From positions 1-64,000 of the forward strand of contig NZ_PXWF02000083.1 of the NCBI RefSeq assembly GCF_003011895.2: 64,000 nucleotides of DNA, written 5' to 3'. The DNA comes from Massilia glaciei. GTDB lineage: Bacteria; Pseudomonadota; Gammaproteobacteria; Burkholderiales; Burkholderiaceae_D. A program made the position numbers and the translations under genes. This document shows, piece by piece, positions 46,433 through 55,265 of the stretch. Position 1 is the stretch's first letter. Every line of letters starts with the position of its first letter. The notes under the pieces were generated by a model that saw nothing but the letters and a program-made list of their open reading frames with translations, did no database searches and was not told the DNA's origin.

Positions 46433-47431
46433 ATGTTCACGAGCGTCAAAAAGCTGGTGCGGCGCAAGGCCGACAAGTGGCTGTTCCAGCTGCGCGGGGC
46501 CGAGCCGGGCGAGGTCTACCTGAACCAGCGGCGCGTGTTCATCCTGCCCACCGGGGCCGGGGTCGGCTTCTTCGGGCTGGTGCTGCTGCTGCTGGTCGGC
46601 TCGGTCAACTACAACCTCGGGCTCGGCTACGCGCTCACCTTCGGGGTCGGCCTGTGCGCCGTCGTCGACATGTACCTCACCCACCGCAACCTGGTGGCGC
46701 TGCACCTGCGCCCGGGCCGCGCCCAGCCCGTGTTCGCGGGCGAGGAGGCGCTGTTCGAGCTGCACATCATCAACCGCACGGCGCGCGCGCGCTACGCCCT
46801 GTGGATCGACTTCCAGAGCGCCGGCGAGGCGCGCCACGTGGCCGACGCGGGCGCCGGCGGCGAGGCCGCCACCACGCTGAGCTGCGCCACCATCGGGCGC
46901 GGCTGGCTGGCCGCGCCGCGGGTGCGGCTGGCGACCCGCTTCCCGCTCGGCCTGTTCAACGCCTGGAGCTACTGGCAGCCCGACCTGCGGGTGCTGGTCT
47001 ACCCCTTCCCCGAAAAGCTGGGCGAGCCGCTGCCGCTGCTCAGCGGAACCGGCGCCGAGGGCCATGGCCGCGCCGGCGAGGACGACTTCGCCGGCATCCG
47101 CAGCTTCCAGCAGGGCGACCCGATGCGGCGCCTGGCGTGGCGCCAGATCGCGCGGCTCGACCTCGAACTTGGCGGCCAGCTCGTGACCAAGCATTTCGAG
47201 GGCGGCGCCGGCGAGGACCTGGTGCTCGACTTCAATGCGCTGCCGGGCACGCTCGACCTCGAGCTGCGCCTGTCGCGCATGACGCGCTGGGTGCTCGACG
47301 CCGAGCAGCGCGCCCTGCCCTACGCGCTGCGCATCGGCCGCCACGACTTCGCGCCGGCGCTCGGCGACGCGCACCGGGCCGCCTGCCTGCGCGCGCTCGC
47401 GCTGCACGCTCTGGCGGGGGAGCGCGCATGA
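46433..47431 (+). CDS. DUF58 domain-containing membrane protein
   Basis: 332 residues with two N-terminal helices (AGVGFFGLVLLLLVGSVNYN, LGYALTFGVGLCAVVDMYL). The DUF58 core contains VYPFPEKLGEPLPLL and GEDDFAGIRSFQQGDPMRRLAWRQIAR, where FAGIRxYxxGDxxRxIxWR is the family signature. Pairs with MoxR. Its stop overlaps the next start (ATGA). Confidence 0.93.
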   Translation: MFTSVKKLVRRKADKWLFQLRGAEPGEVYLNQRRVFILPTGAGVGFFGLVLLLLVGSVNYNLGLGYALTFGVGLCAVVDMYLTHRNLVALHLRPGRAQPVFAGEEALFELHIINRTARARYALWIDFQSAGEARHVADAGAGGEAATTLSCATIGRGWLAAPRVRLATRFPLGLFNAWSYWQPDLRVLVYPFPEKLGEPLPLLSGTGAEGHGRAGEDDFAGIRSFQQGDPMRRLAWRQIARLDLELGGQLVTKHFEGGAGEDLVLDFNALPGTLDLELRLSRMTRWVLDAEQRALPYALRIGRHDFAPALGDAHRAACLRALALHALAGERA

Positions 47432-49476
47432 GCGCGACCGCCGCCCCGGCCCAGCGCGGAGCGCTCGCGCGCCTAGCCTTCGGACTGGCGCGCGACAAGG
47501 CCGACACCCTGCTGCTGCTGGCCGCCGCGCTGCTGGTGATCGCGCCGCACGCGGACCACCTGCCGGGGTGGATCTCGGCGCTGTGCGCGGTGATGCTGCT
47601 GTGGCGCGCCCTGATCACCTTCCGCGGCACCCGCATGCCGCCGCTGGCGCTGCTGCTGCCGGTGGCGATGGGCGCCATGTTCGGCGTCTACCGGACCTAC
47701 CACACGCTGCTCGGGCGCGAGGCCGGGGTCGCCATGCTGGTGCTGCTGGTGACCATGAAGATGCTCGAGATGCACGCCAAGCGCGACCTGTTCGTGGTGA
47801 TCTTCCTGTGCTTCTTCCTGCAGCTGACCCATTTCTTTTACGCGCAGGGGATCGGCAGCGCGCTGCTGATGGTCGTCGCCATCGTCACCCTGCTCACCGC
47901 CCAGCTCTCGTTCCAGTACACTGGTCAGCGCCCGCCGCTGCTGGGCCGATTGCGCCTCGGCGCCACCATCCTCGGCCTGGCCGCGCCGCTGGCGGTGCTG
48001 CTGTTCGTGTTCTTCCCGCGCATCCAGGGGCCGCTGTGGGGCATGCCGGGCGACGCCAAGTCCGGCCGCACGGGCATGTCCGACAGCATGTCGCCCGGTA
48101 ATTTGTCGAGCCTGGCGCAGTCGGAGGAGACCGCCTTCCGCGTCAAGTTCATCGACCCGGCGCCGCCGCAGTCGCAGATGTACTGGCGCGGCATCGTCCT
48201 GAGCCGGTTCGACGGGCGCACCTGGAGCCGGATGCCGCAGCGGCTCGGCGCGCCGGCCGCAAAAGCGGATCCGCTCGTGCTGACCCTGCGCGGCCCGGGC
48301 ATCCGGCACCAGGTCACGCTCGAGCCGTTCAAGAACAATTGGCTGTTCGCGCTCGAGGCGCCCGTAAAGCCGCCCTACATGGACGGCAATCCGGTGCGCG
48401 TGACGGGCGAGCTCGAAATGCGGGCCGACTTCGCGCTCGAGCAGCGGGTGCGCTACGAGGTCGTGTCGAATCCGCAGTTCACGCTGCAGGCGCAGCAGGA
48501 TCCGGCAAACATGGCGGCGTGGCTTGAGCTGCCCCCCGGCTACAACCCGCTGACCATGCAGGCCGGCGCCGAACTGCGCAAACTGGACGACCCGCGCCAG
48601 CGGGTGCAGGCGGCGCTGGCGCGCTTCAACCGCGAGAACTTCAGCTACACGCTCGAACCGCCCCTGCTCGGGCGCGATTCGGTCGACGAATTCATGTACA
48701 CGACCAAGGCCGGTTTCTGCGAGCATTACGCCGGCTCGTTCGTGTTCCTGATGCGCGCGGCCGGGGTGCCGGCGCGCGTGGTGGCCGGCTACCAGGGCGG
48801 CGAGGCGAATCCCTTCGACGGCTTTTTTACGGTGCGCCAGATGGACGCCCACGCCTGGGCCGAGGTCTGGTTCGAGGGCAGCGGCTGGACCCGGGTCGAC
48901 CCCACCGCCGCCGTCTCGCCCGAGCGCATCCAGAGCAGCGGCGCGCGGGCGCGCCAGCGCGAGGCGCCGTTCGGGATCGAAAGCCTGGGCGCGGTGATCA
49001 ACCTCAATCCCCACACCAGCCCGTGGCTCACCGAGCTGCGCCTGCGCATCGGCGCCGTCAACAACGGCTGGAACCAGTGGGTGCTCAACTACACGCCGGA
49101 GCGCCAGCGCAGCTTCCTCGGTTCGCTGCGCGCCGTGCTCGGCTACTGGGACGTGCTGCTCGCGCTGCTGGCGATCGCCGCCGGGGCGGTGCTCGTGCGC
49201 ACGTTACAGTTGCGCTCGCGAACCGATCCGATCGATGCGTTATACTCGCAACTGTGCCAGCAGCTGGCCAAGGCCGGCCTCGCGCGCGCCCCCCACGAGG
49301 GGCCGGGCGCGTATGCGGCGCGGGTCGGCGCGCACGCAATGGCGCCCGCGAACAAGGCCGCGGCCACGCGCTTCCTCGCGCTGTACAGCGCCCACAAATA
49401 CGGCCCGCGGGCGCCCCAGCCCAAGCTGGCCGGCACGCTGCGGCGCCTGCTGAACGCGGCCAAGGCCACAAATTAA
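47428..49476 (+). CDS. TgpA-type transglutaminase-like membrane protein (DUF3488)
   Basis: 682 residues from ATG 47428. An N-terminal region of five or six helices (DUF3488) is followed by a periplasmic transglutaminase domain with the triad Cys in TKAGFCEHYAGSFVFLMRA, His in MDAHAWAEVW and Asp in TRVDPTAAV, then one more helix (VLLALLAIAAGAVLVRTL) and a DUF4129-like tail. TgpA of Pseudomonas aeruginosa is of this type. Third gene of the moxR operon. Confidence 0.93.
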   Translation: MSATAAPAQRGALARLAFGLARDKADTLLLLAAALLVIAPHADHLPGWISALCAVMLLWRALITFRGTRMPPLALLLPVAMGAMFGVYRTYHTLLGREAGVAMLVLLVTMKMLEMHAKRDLFVVIFLCFFLQLTHFFYAQGIGSALLMVVAIVTLLTAQLSFQYTGQRPPLLGRLRLGATILGLAAPLAVLLFVFFPRIQGPLWGMPGDAKSGRTGMSDSMSPGNLSSLAQSEETAFRVKFIDPAPPQSQMYWRGIVLSRFDGRTWSRMPQRLGAPAAKADPLVLTLRGPGIRHQVTLEPFKNNWLFALEAPVKPPYMDGNPVRVTGELEMRADFALEQRVRYEVVSNPQFTLQAQQDPANMAAWLELPPGYNPLTMQAGAELRKLDDPRQRVQAALARFNRENFSYTLEPPLLGRDSVDEFMYTTKAGFCEHYAGSFVFLMRAAGVPARVVAGYQGGEANPFDGFFTVRQMDAHAWAEVWFEGSGWTRVDPTAAVSPERIQSSGARARQREAPFGIESLGAVINLNPHTSPWLTELRLRIGAVNNGWNQWVLNYTPERQRSFLGSLRAVLGYWDVLLALLAIAAGAVLVRTLQLRSRTDPIDALYSQLCQQLAKAGLARAPHEGPGAYAARVGAHAMAPANKAAATRFLALYSAHKYGPRAPQPKLAGTLRRLLNAAKATN

Positions 49477-49527
49477 TCACAGGTCGCGGCCGTCGCCGGC
49501 GGCGGCCGCACCACAGACAAAACCACG

Positions 49528-50826
49528 ATGAAATTTCTGCAGCACCTGAAGCCGTCCGCCCTGCTCCCCGCCCTGCTCGCCCTCGCCGTCGCTGCCGCAC
49601 CGGTGGCGCACGGCGCGATCGCCGCCGAAGGCACCGGCACCAAAACCAGCACCAAAGCCAGCACCAAAAATAGCACCAAAAATAGCACCAAAAATAGCAC
49701 CAAAAATAGCACCAAAAATAGCACCAAAAGCGGCGCCAAGGCCGGACGCCACGCCAAGGCCGTCAAGCAGGCCAAAAAGGCCCCGAAGACCAAGGCCCAG
49801 GCCAGGGCCATCGCCAACGCCAAGCGCAACGCCGCGGCCACGGCCGCGGCGGTCAATTACAAGGGCGAGCGCGTCAACTTCGGCGAGTGGCAGGCGGTCA
49901 GCGAATTCGCCGACCTCATGAGCGAGCGCCACGGCTTCGAGCGCGAAGCGCTGCGCGCATTGATCGGGCAAATCAATTTCGTCGACTCGGCGGTGCAGCT
50001 GGTCAAACCGGCGCCGCCGGGCAAGCCGAAAAACTGGCAGGCCTACAGCGCGCTGATGGTCGAGCCGATCCGGATCAAGGCCGGCACCGCGTTCTGGAAC
50101 GAGAACGCGGAGACGCTCGCGCGCGCCGAGAAGGCCTACGGCGTGCCGGCCGAAATCATCGTCGGCATCGTCGGGATCGAAACCATCTATGGCCGCAACA
50201 CCGGCCGCTTCCGCGTGCTCGACACCCTCACGACGCTCGGCTTCGCCTATCCGGAGACCCCGAACAAGCAGGCGCGCATGGCCTTCTTCCGCGGCGAGCT
50301 CGAGGCCGCGCTGCTGCTCGCGCGCCAGCGCGGGGTCGACCCGCTCTCGCTGCTCGGCTCGTTCGCGGGCGCCATGGGCCTGCCCCAGTTCATGCCGAGC
50401 AGCGTGCTGGCCTGGGGCGTCGACTTCGATCTCGACGGCGTCGTCGACCTGCACAACTCGCGCGCCGACGTGATCGGCAGCGTCGCCAATTTCCTCGTCC
50501 AGCACGGCTGGAAGCGCGAGCAGGCCGGCCCGCTCGCGTATCCGGTCGACGTGGCGCCGAGCATGGCGTGGGAGAAATTCATCGGGCAGGGATTGGCGGC
50601 CAAGTACGGCCAGCAGGAACTGCGCGAGGCCGGCGTCGCCAGCGGCCAGCCGCTGCCGCCTGGAATGCTGTTCGGCCTCGTGGACCTGCAAAACGGCCCG
50701 GAGGCGACCGAATACTGGCTGGGCACCGACAATTTTTACGCGATCACCCATTACAACCGCAGCTTCTTCTATGCGATGTCGGTCATCGAATTGGGCCGCG
50801 CCGCGCGCAGCAACCGTGATAATTGA
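49528..50826 (+). CDS. mltB: Lytic murein transglycosylase B
   Basis: 432 residues with a signal peptide (LPALLALAVAAAPVAHGAIA). Residues 40-70 are a low-complexity stretch of KNST repeats encoded by five perfect 12-bp units AATAGCACCAAA (49669-49728), followed by a Lys/Ala region. The SLT-B domain starts near 120: IIVGIVGIETIYGRNTGRFR with the catalytic Glu, GSFAGAMGLPQFMPSS, and WLGTDNFYAITHYNRS. It cuts peptidoglycan with anhydro-muramyl formation. No lipobox Cys is at the signal cleavage site, so it may be soluble. Confidence 0.94.
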   Translation: MKFLQHLKPSALLPALLALAVAAAPVAHGAIAAEGTGTKTSTKASTKNSTKNSTKNSTKNSTKNSTKSGAKAGRHAKAVKQAKKAPKTKAQARAIANAKRNAAATAAAVNYKGERVNFGEWQAVSEFADLMSERHGFEREALRALIGQINFVDSAVQLVKPAPPGKPKNWQAYSALMVEPIRIKAGTAFWNENAETLARAEKAYGVPAEIIVGIVGIETIYGRNTGRFRVLDTLTTLGFAYPETPNKQARMAFFRGELEAALLLARQRGVDPLSLLGSFAGAMGLPQFMPSSVLAWGVDFDLDGVVDLHNSRADVIGSVANFLVQHGWKREQAGPLAYPVDVAPSMAWEKFIGQGLAAKYGQQELREAGVASGQPLPPGMLFGLVDLQNGPEATEYWLGTDNFYAITHYNRSFFYAMSVIELGRAARSNRDN

Positions 50827-51334
50827 GGTGAGATTCAAACCGGCAGTGCGAAGCGGCTTGATAATTTGTAAATGAATGTAAGCGCGGCGCCCGTCGCGGG
50901 CCGCGTTTTGCGTTTCTGCGGCACCAATCCCCCCGGGCGAGCCCCCGGAAATCTGCCACGCCGCGCTATGCGGACGCGGGCACAATCGGGCATACCCCAG
51001 CCAACGCTGGGCATCGTCGCTCAACCCGTCGTACCGTGCGGCAACCCATGGCCGATTATTTTACAATCAATTATTCCAAGAAATCAATGAAACCCGCCGT
51101 GGTTATGTGAGAGAATTGCACTGCATCCATGTTGCGACAAGACAACAGAGTTGCCACTGAATAACCTAATTTTATTGCTCTTGAGTATTAGAATCGAAAT
51201 GCGTTGTACAATTGTGTATATTTTTTAAAAAGTGTTACCCCGGTGTCACGCGTAAGTACTGCCTAACCCGCGACCGCAATGCGAACTCCGGGTGTTTAAC
51301 GAAGCACGAAATCTTAACCAGGAACCAAACCATC
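50827..51334. other. Intergenic region with terminator-like hairpin and AT-rich stretch
   Basis: No gene seen. A GC hairpin ending in TTTTG (50883-50909) may end the mltB transcript. 51160-51240 is unusually AT-rich for this genome (TTGTACAATTGTGTATATTT) and probably contains the promoter of the HTH gene. Confidence 0.5.
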
Positions 51335-51664
51335 ATGACAAACCAAGTCGGCATTGATATGAACAGCGATTCGGATGGCGATGATCTGCTGCAATACAAT
51401 CCAAACAGATTACTCGACACTCTGATCGAAAACCTCCGCCTCAAAAACGATGCCGCGCTCTCGCGCGCGCTCGAGGTGGCGCCACCGGTGATCTCGAAGA
51501 TCCGCCACCACCGCCTGCCGGTCGGCGCATCGCTGCTGATCCGCATGCACGAGGTGAGCGACCTGTCGATCCGCGACCTGCGCTACCTCATGGGTGACCG
51601 CCGCAACAAGTTCCGCATCAGCGACAAGCAGTTCAAGCCGAAAGAAGGCGAGCCGCAAGCGTAA
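51335..51664 (+). CDS. Small helix-turn-helix regulator
   Basis: 109 residues from ATG 51335 (AGGA 12 bp upstream; ATG 51359 is an alternative). A Cro/YdaS-like HTH is visible: LIENLRLKNDAALSRALEVA, PPVISKIRHHRLPVGASLLI, then HEVSDLSIRDLRYLMGDRR. Acidic N terminus and basic C terminus. I know similar short proteins from Oxalobacteraceae but no target. Preceded by AT-rich leader DNA. Confidence 0.75.
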   Translation: MTNQVGIDMNSDSDGDDLLQYNPNRLLDTLIENLRLKNDAALSRALEVAPPVISKIRHHRLPVGASLLIRMHEVSDLSIRDLRYLMGDRRNKFRISDKQFKPKEGEPQA

Positions 51665-51700
51665 CGCGCGGGCGGCCCGGCCGCCCCCGCGCTTGTTGTC

Positions 51701-51797
51701 GAAGTTAAAAAAAGCGGCGGCCCGCCTGGCGCGGCCGCCGCCTCAATGACGTCCCCGGACGGGTCGCGCGCAACGCGTGCGCCCCGTCCGGGGACGT
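51701..51797. terminator. Two strong hairpins between the HTH gene and cysM
   Basis: GCGGCGGC / GCCGCCGC with A7 on its left (51707-51741) ends leftward transcripts. ACGTCCCCGGACGGG (51749-51763) pairs perfectly over 15 bp with 51783-51797, a long stable hairpin. Confidence 0.65.
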
Positions 51798-51939
51798 TGT
51801 CGTTTGTGCTTGTGTGATTTGCCCGCCAGGGGCGAGACCGGCAAGAAACCAAGCCGAAAAGGCATCGTCCTCGCCGATGTGGGTTTCCGCTATTTGAGTT
51901 TCGGCGGGACGATTTTGAGTGCGGCCCGACGCCAGCCGA

Positions 51940-52842
51940 TCAGGCCGGGAACACGCCGGTCGACAGGTAGCGGTCGCCGCGGTCGCAGACGATGAACACG
52001 ATGGTCGCGTTCTCGACCGTCTGCGACACGCGCAGCGCGATCTCGCAGGCGCCGGCGGCCGAGATGCCGCAAAAAATCCCCTCTTCGGCGGCCATCCGGC
52101 GCGCCATCTGTTCGGCCGCAGCCTGGCTCACGCTCTCGACCTGGTCGACGCGCGATTTGTCGAAAATTTTCGGCAGGTAGGCTTCGGGCCATTTGCGGAT
52201 GCCCGGAATCTGCGAGCCCTCCTCGGGTTGCGCGCCGATGATGCGGACCGCCCCGTTCTGCTCCTTGAGGTAGCGCGAGACGCCCATGATGGTGCCGGTG
52301 GTGCCCATCGCGCTGACGAAGTGGGTCACGCGGCCGCCGGTGTCGCGCCAGATCTCGGGGCCGGTGCCCTCGTAGTGGGCGCGCGGGTTGTCCTGGTTGC
52401 CGAACTGGTCGAGGATGATGCCCCGGCCATCCTTTTGCAGCTGGTCGGCCATGTCGCGCGCGTACTCCATGCCGCCGGTCTGGGGCGTGAGCATGATCTG
52501 GGCCCCGTAGGCCGACATGCTTTGGCGGCGCTCGATCGACATGGTCTCGGGCATGAGCAGCAGCAGCTTGTAGCCGCGGATGGCGGCTGCCATCGCCAGC
52601 GCGATGCCGGTGTTGCCGCTGGTGGCCTCGATCAGCGTGTCGCCCGGTTTGATCCGGCCGCTCTCCTCGGCGCCCCTGAGCATATACATGGCGGCGCGGT
52701 CCTTGACCGAGCCGGCCGGGTTGTCGCCCTCCATCTTGCCGAGGATGATGTTGTTGCGCGCGGCCGCGTCGGCCCCGGGCAGGCGCGCCAGGCGCACCAG
52801 CGGCGTGTTGCCGATGGTGTCTTCGAGTGTCAGGTAGGACAT
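51940..52842 (-). CDS. cysM: Cysteine synthase B
   Basis: 300 residues from ATG 52842. EDTIGNTPLVRLARL, MEGDNPAGSVKDRAA (PLP Lys), EATSGNTGIALAM, and MGTTGTIMGVSRYL are complete; the CysM-type MPETMSIERRQSM loop is present. It makes L-cysteine from O-acetylserine and sulfide or thiosulfate. Followed by the hairpins at 51701. Confidence 0.95.
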   Translation of the reverse strand: MSYLTLEDTIGNTPLVRLARLPGADAAARNNIILGKMEGDNPAGSVKDRAAMYMLRGAEESGRIKPGDTLIEATSGNTGIALAMAAAIRGYKLLLLMPETMSIERRQSMSAYGAQIMLTPQTGGMEYARDMADQLQKDGRGIILDQFGNQDNPRAHYEGTGPEIWRDTGGRVTHFVSAMGTTGTIMGVSRYLKEQNGAVRIIGAQPEEGSQIPGIRKWPEAYLPKIFDKSRVDQVESVSQAAAEQMARRMAAEEGIFCGISAAGACEIALRVSQTVENATIVFIVCDRGDRYLSTGVFPA

Positions 52843-52907
52843 GGATGGTCTCTTGCAATGGAACAAAAGACCATTCTAATCGGAGTTGGCGCGGCGCGTG
52901 TTGAAGC

Positions 52908-54311
52908 TCAACGAAGCGGGGTCGGGTAGGTCGCGACGCTGACGTTGCCGTCGCGGTCGACCGCCTGCACGCCGAAGAAATAATTATCCTTCGACAGCTT
53001 GAGCGTGGCCTCGCTCACATTCCCGACGAACACCGAGCCCTGCCACTGGGCGGCGGTGGTCTCGCGCCAGACCACGCGGTAGCCGGCCAGGTCGGGCTCG
53101 CTGTTGGGCTGCCACACGAGGCGCGAATCGTTCTCGAGCATGTCGGTGCGCATCTGCACTTTTTGCGGCGCGGCCGGGGCCAGCGCGAGCGACGCGAGCG
53201 CGGCCGCGTTGACGCGCGCGACCTTGGCGATGTAGTCGACGTCGTTGAATTCGACCAGGTCGCCGTAGACCTTGCCGTTCTCGGTGCGCAGGTTCTGGTG
53301 CTGGTGCGCGAAGTCCTCGTTGGGCTCGGTGAAGCGCAGCGCGGCGTAGCCACGCGCGAGGAAGGGCATGTGGTCGCCGCCGCGCAGGTAGCGGTCGCGC
53401 CGCTGGATCACGTTGACCTTGAACCCGGGCACGTAGCGCTCGCCGACCTCCTTAACGTGGCGCGCCAACTGGCGCGACAGCGAATCGTTCTCGCCGCCGG
53501 TGTTAAGCAGCGTGCGCACGGTCTCGCTCATTTCCTTGGCGGCCGGCACGCTCTCGGAGAACAGGCGCACCTGGCCGTTGTCGACGCGGCCGTCGTCTGC
53601 GCGCGAACTGCCGATGATGTCGTTGGTGAACATGCCGCCGATGTTGAGATTGTTGAGGCGCGCCTGTTCGGCCCAGTGGGTCGCGCCCAGCAGGCCCTGC
53701 TCCTCGGCCGCCACCGCCATGAAGACCAGCGTGGCGTCGAACTTGTGGCGCGCCATCACGCACGCCATCTCCATCACGGCCGCGGTGCCGGAGGCGTCGT
53801 CGTTGGCGCCGGGGGCGTCGCCGGTGGCGTCCATGATGTCGGTGTTGCGCGAGTCGTAGTGGCCGCTGACGACGTAGATGCGCTCCTTCGACGCGCCCTG
53901 GGTGCCGGGCAGCGTGGCGACCACGTTGACGACCTCGGTGGGGCGCGAGATGCGCGCCGAGACGGGCGTGATGTGGCTGTCGAACGCGACCTGCAGGCGG
54001 GCGCCGGCGCCGGCGCCGCAGCTCTCGAGCTCGCGTTTGATCCAGCGCCGCGCCGCGCCGATGCCGACCGTCTCGGAGACTGTCTCGGACATCGTGTGGC
54101 GCGTCTTGAAGGAGACCAGTTTGGCGATGTGCGCCTCGATGCGCTTGGGCGAGATGTCGGCCACGATGCGCGCGATCTGGGGCTTTCTGCGGGCCATGTC
54201 GGGGGCGGCGGCCGGCGCTGGGGCATGCGCGCGGGCGTCGGCCGCAACGCCGCCGCAGGCGAGCGTGAACAAGCCTGCCAGCAGCAGGGAGGAAGGTGGA
54301 ATTGTTGCCAT
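52908..54311 (-). CDS. Secreted M28 family metallopeptidase
   Basis: 467 residues from ATG 54311 with a signal peptide (SSLLLAGLFTLACGGVAA). Zinc ligands: VVSGHYDSRN (His), PGANDDASGTAA (Asp), VAAEEQGLLG (Glu pair), FTNDIIGSSR (Asp), GGDHMPFLARG (His). The C-terminal 95 residues (SRLVWQPNSEPDLAGYRVVW) form a fibronectin III-like domain. Probably an exported aminopeptidase, alone on its strand. Confidence 0.93.
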   Translation of the reverse strand: MATIPPSSLLLAGLFTLACGGVAADARAHAPAPAAAPDMARRKPQIARIVADISPKRIEAHIAKLVSFKTRHTMSETVSETVGIGAARRWIKRELESCGAGAGARLQVAFDSHITPVSARISRPTEVVNVVATLPGTQGASKERIYVVSGHYDSRNTDIMDATGDAPGANDDASGTAAVMEMACVMARHKFDATLVFMAVAAEEQGLLGATHWAEQARLNNLNIGGMFTNDIIGSSRADDGRVDNGQVRLFSESVPAAKEMSETVRTLLNTGGENDSLSRQLARHVKEVGERYVPGFKVNVIQRRDRYLRGGDHMPFLARGYAALRFTEPNEDFAHQHQNLRTENGKVYGDLVEFNDVDYIAKVARVNAAALASLALAPAAPQKVQMRTDMLENDSRLVWQPNSEPDLAGYRVVWRETTAAQWQGSVFVGNVSEATLKLSKDNYFFGVQAVDRDGNVSVATYPTPLR

Positions 54312-54395
54312 GGGTCGAATCCTTGGGAGACGCGGCCGGGTCGCCGCACGCGCCATCTTCGCATGTCGCCAAGCAATTTGGTGTACTGACAGGCG

Positions 54396-54427
54396 TAAAA
54401 AAACCCCGCGGCGGCGTGCCGGCGGGG
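54396..54427 (-). terminator. Terminator of the ComEA-like gene
   Basis: ACCCCGC...GCGGGGT-type hairpin with A7 on its left, i.e. a T-tract for the leftward transcript. Confidence 0.65.
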
Positions 54428-54453
54428 TCGGTTGGAATGCTGCGCGGGCGGGT

Positions 54454-54519
54454 GTGTTTACTCTTTCGCGGCCGCTGCGGACGCGCGTGTTTACTTCTTC
54501 GCGGCCGCCGCGGGCGCGG
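54454..54519. repeat. Duplicated 33-bp gene end of the ComEA-like gene
   Basis: GTGTTTACTTCTTCGCGGCC at 54487 (with the TAA stop inside) is repeated as GTGTTTACTCTTTCGCGGCC at 54454, just downstream of the gene. The two 33-mers differ at only a few bases. Confidence 0.8.
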
Positions 54520-54853
54520 TCGATTTGGCCGTCACGGGCTGCATGGCCGGTTTGGCCGACGGCGCGGGGCCGGCGGCGCCGTTGAGTGCCTTGCCATTGA
54601 CTTGCAGGCCGTTGGTCGAGAGCTTGACCGCGCTCTTCTCGCCGACGCCTTTCACGCGCGTCTGGAAGTCGGCCCAGTCCTTGAAGGCACCGCCCTTGGT
54701 GCGCTCGTCGAGGATAGCTTTCGACATCTTTGGTCCCACGCCCTTGATGCCGTCGAGCGCTGCAGCGTCGGCCTTGTTGACGTCGACCTGGGCGAACGCG
54801 AAACCGGTCGCGGCGATCATCCCTGCTACTCCAAAAAGCAATTTCTTGATCAT
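54491..54853 (-). CDS. ComEA-like helix-hairpin-helix protein
   Basis: 120 residues from ATG 54853 with GGAG 9 bp upstream. A signal peptide (KKLLFGVAGMIAATGFAFAQ) is followed by the HhH domain VDVNKADAAALDGIKGVGPK and AILDERTKGGAFKDWADFQ, then an Ala/Pro/Lys tail. Such short periplasmic DNA-binding proteins act in natural transformation; no other competence gene is near. The end of the gene is duplicated downstream. Confidence 0.88.
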   Translation of the reverse strand: MIKKLLFGVAGMIAATGFAFAQVDVNKADAAALDGIKGVGPKMSKAILDERTKGGAFKDWADFQTRVKGVGEKSAVKLSTNGLQVNGKALNGAAGPAPSAKPAMQPVTAKSTAPAAAAKK

Positions 54854-55039
54854 GTTGAATATCTCCATTGATTCAGAACACGAAATGGCGGATGCCTTTC
54901 CTGCCCTGTTCAACGCCGCGCCAATGGCCGAGTTGACCGCTTCGATTGAGGGCAATCAAGGGCGAAAACGGGGATGCTGGCAGGGGCCCGATCCGGTCCT
55001 CAAATGGGTCGGAAATCGTTTCGCCAGAACTTGGGTATG

Positions 55040-55175
55040 AACATTCCTCGTCGTTCCTGCAATTGGCCGAAACGATTCCGCACGGATTCCCAAGCCTGAA
55101 GTTTTAAACTCCGCGTGCAGGCAAGCCCTGCATGGGGAAAACGCATGCGTTTGCACCTTCGCGGGGATGACGTTA
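55040..55175. repeat. Degenerate family C intergenic repeat
   Basis: TTCCCAAGCCTGAAGTTTTA and CTCCGCGTGCAGGCAAGC (55088-55125) match the spacer of the repeat at 14280; the outer hairpin is only half preserved (TTCGCGGGGATGACG near 55158). The 412-bp gap between the ComEA-like gene and rfaE1 holds no gene. Confidence 0.6.
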
Positions 55176-55201
55176 CATTTTTATCTACGCGCGGAAGGGC
55201 G

Positions 55202-55235
55202 AAAAAAAGCCTCCCTCGCGAAAGCGTGGGAGGCC
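55202..55235 (-). terminator. rfaE1 terminator
   Basis: GCCTCCC (55209-55215) pairs with GGGAGGC (55228-55234); an A7 run on the left is the T-tract on the minus strand. Confidence 0.85.
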
Positions 55236-55265
55236 CTTATTAAAGTATCGAAATTATTTACCGCT

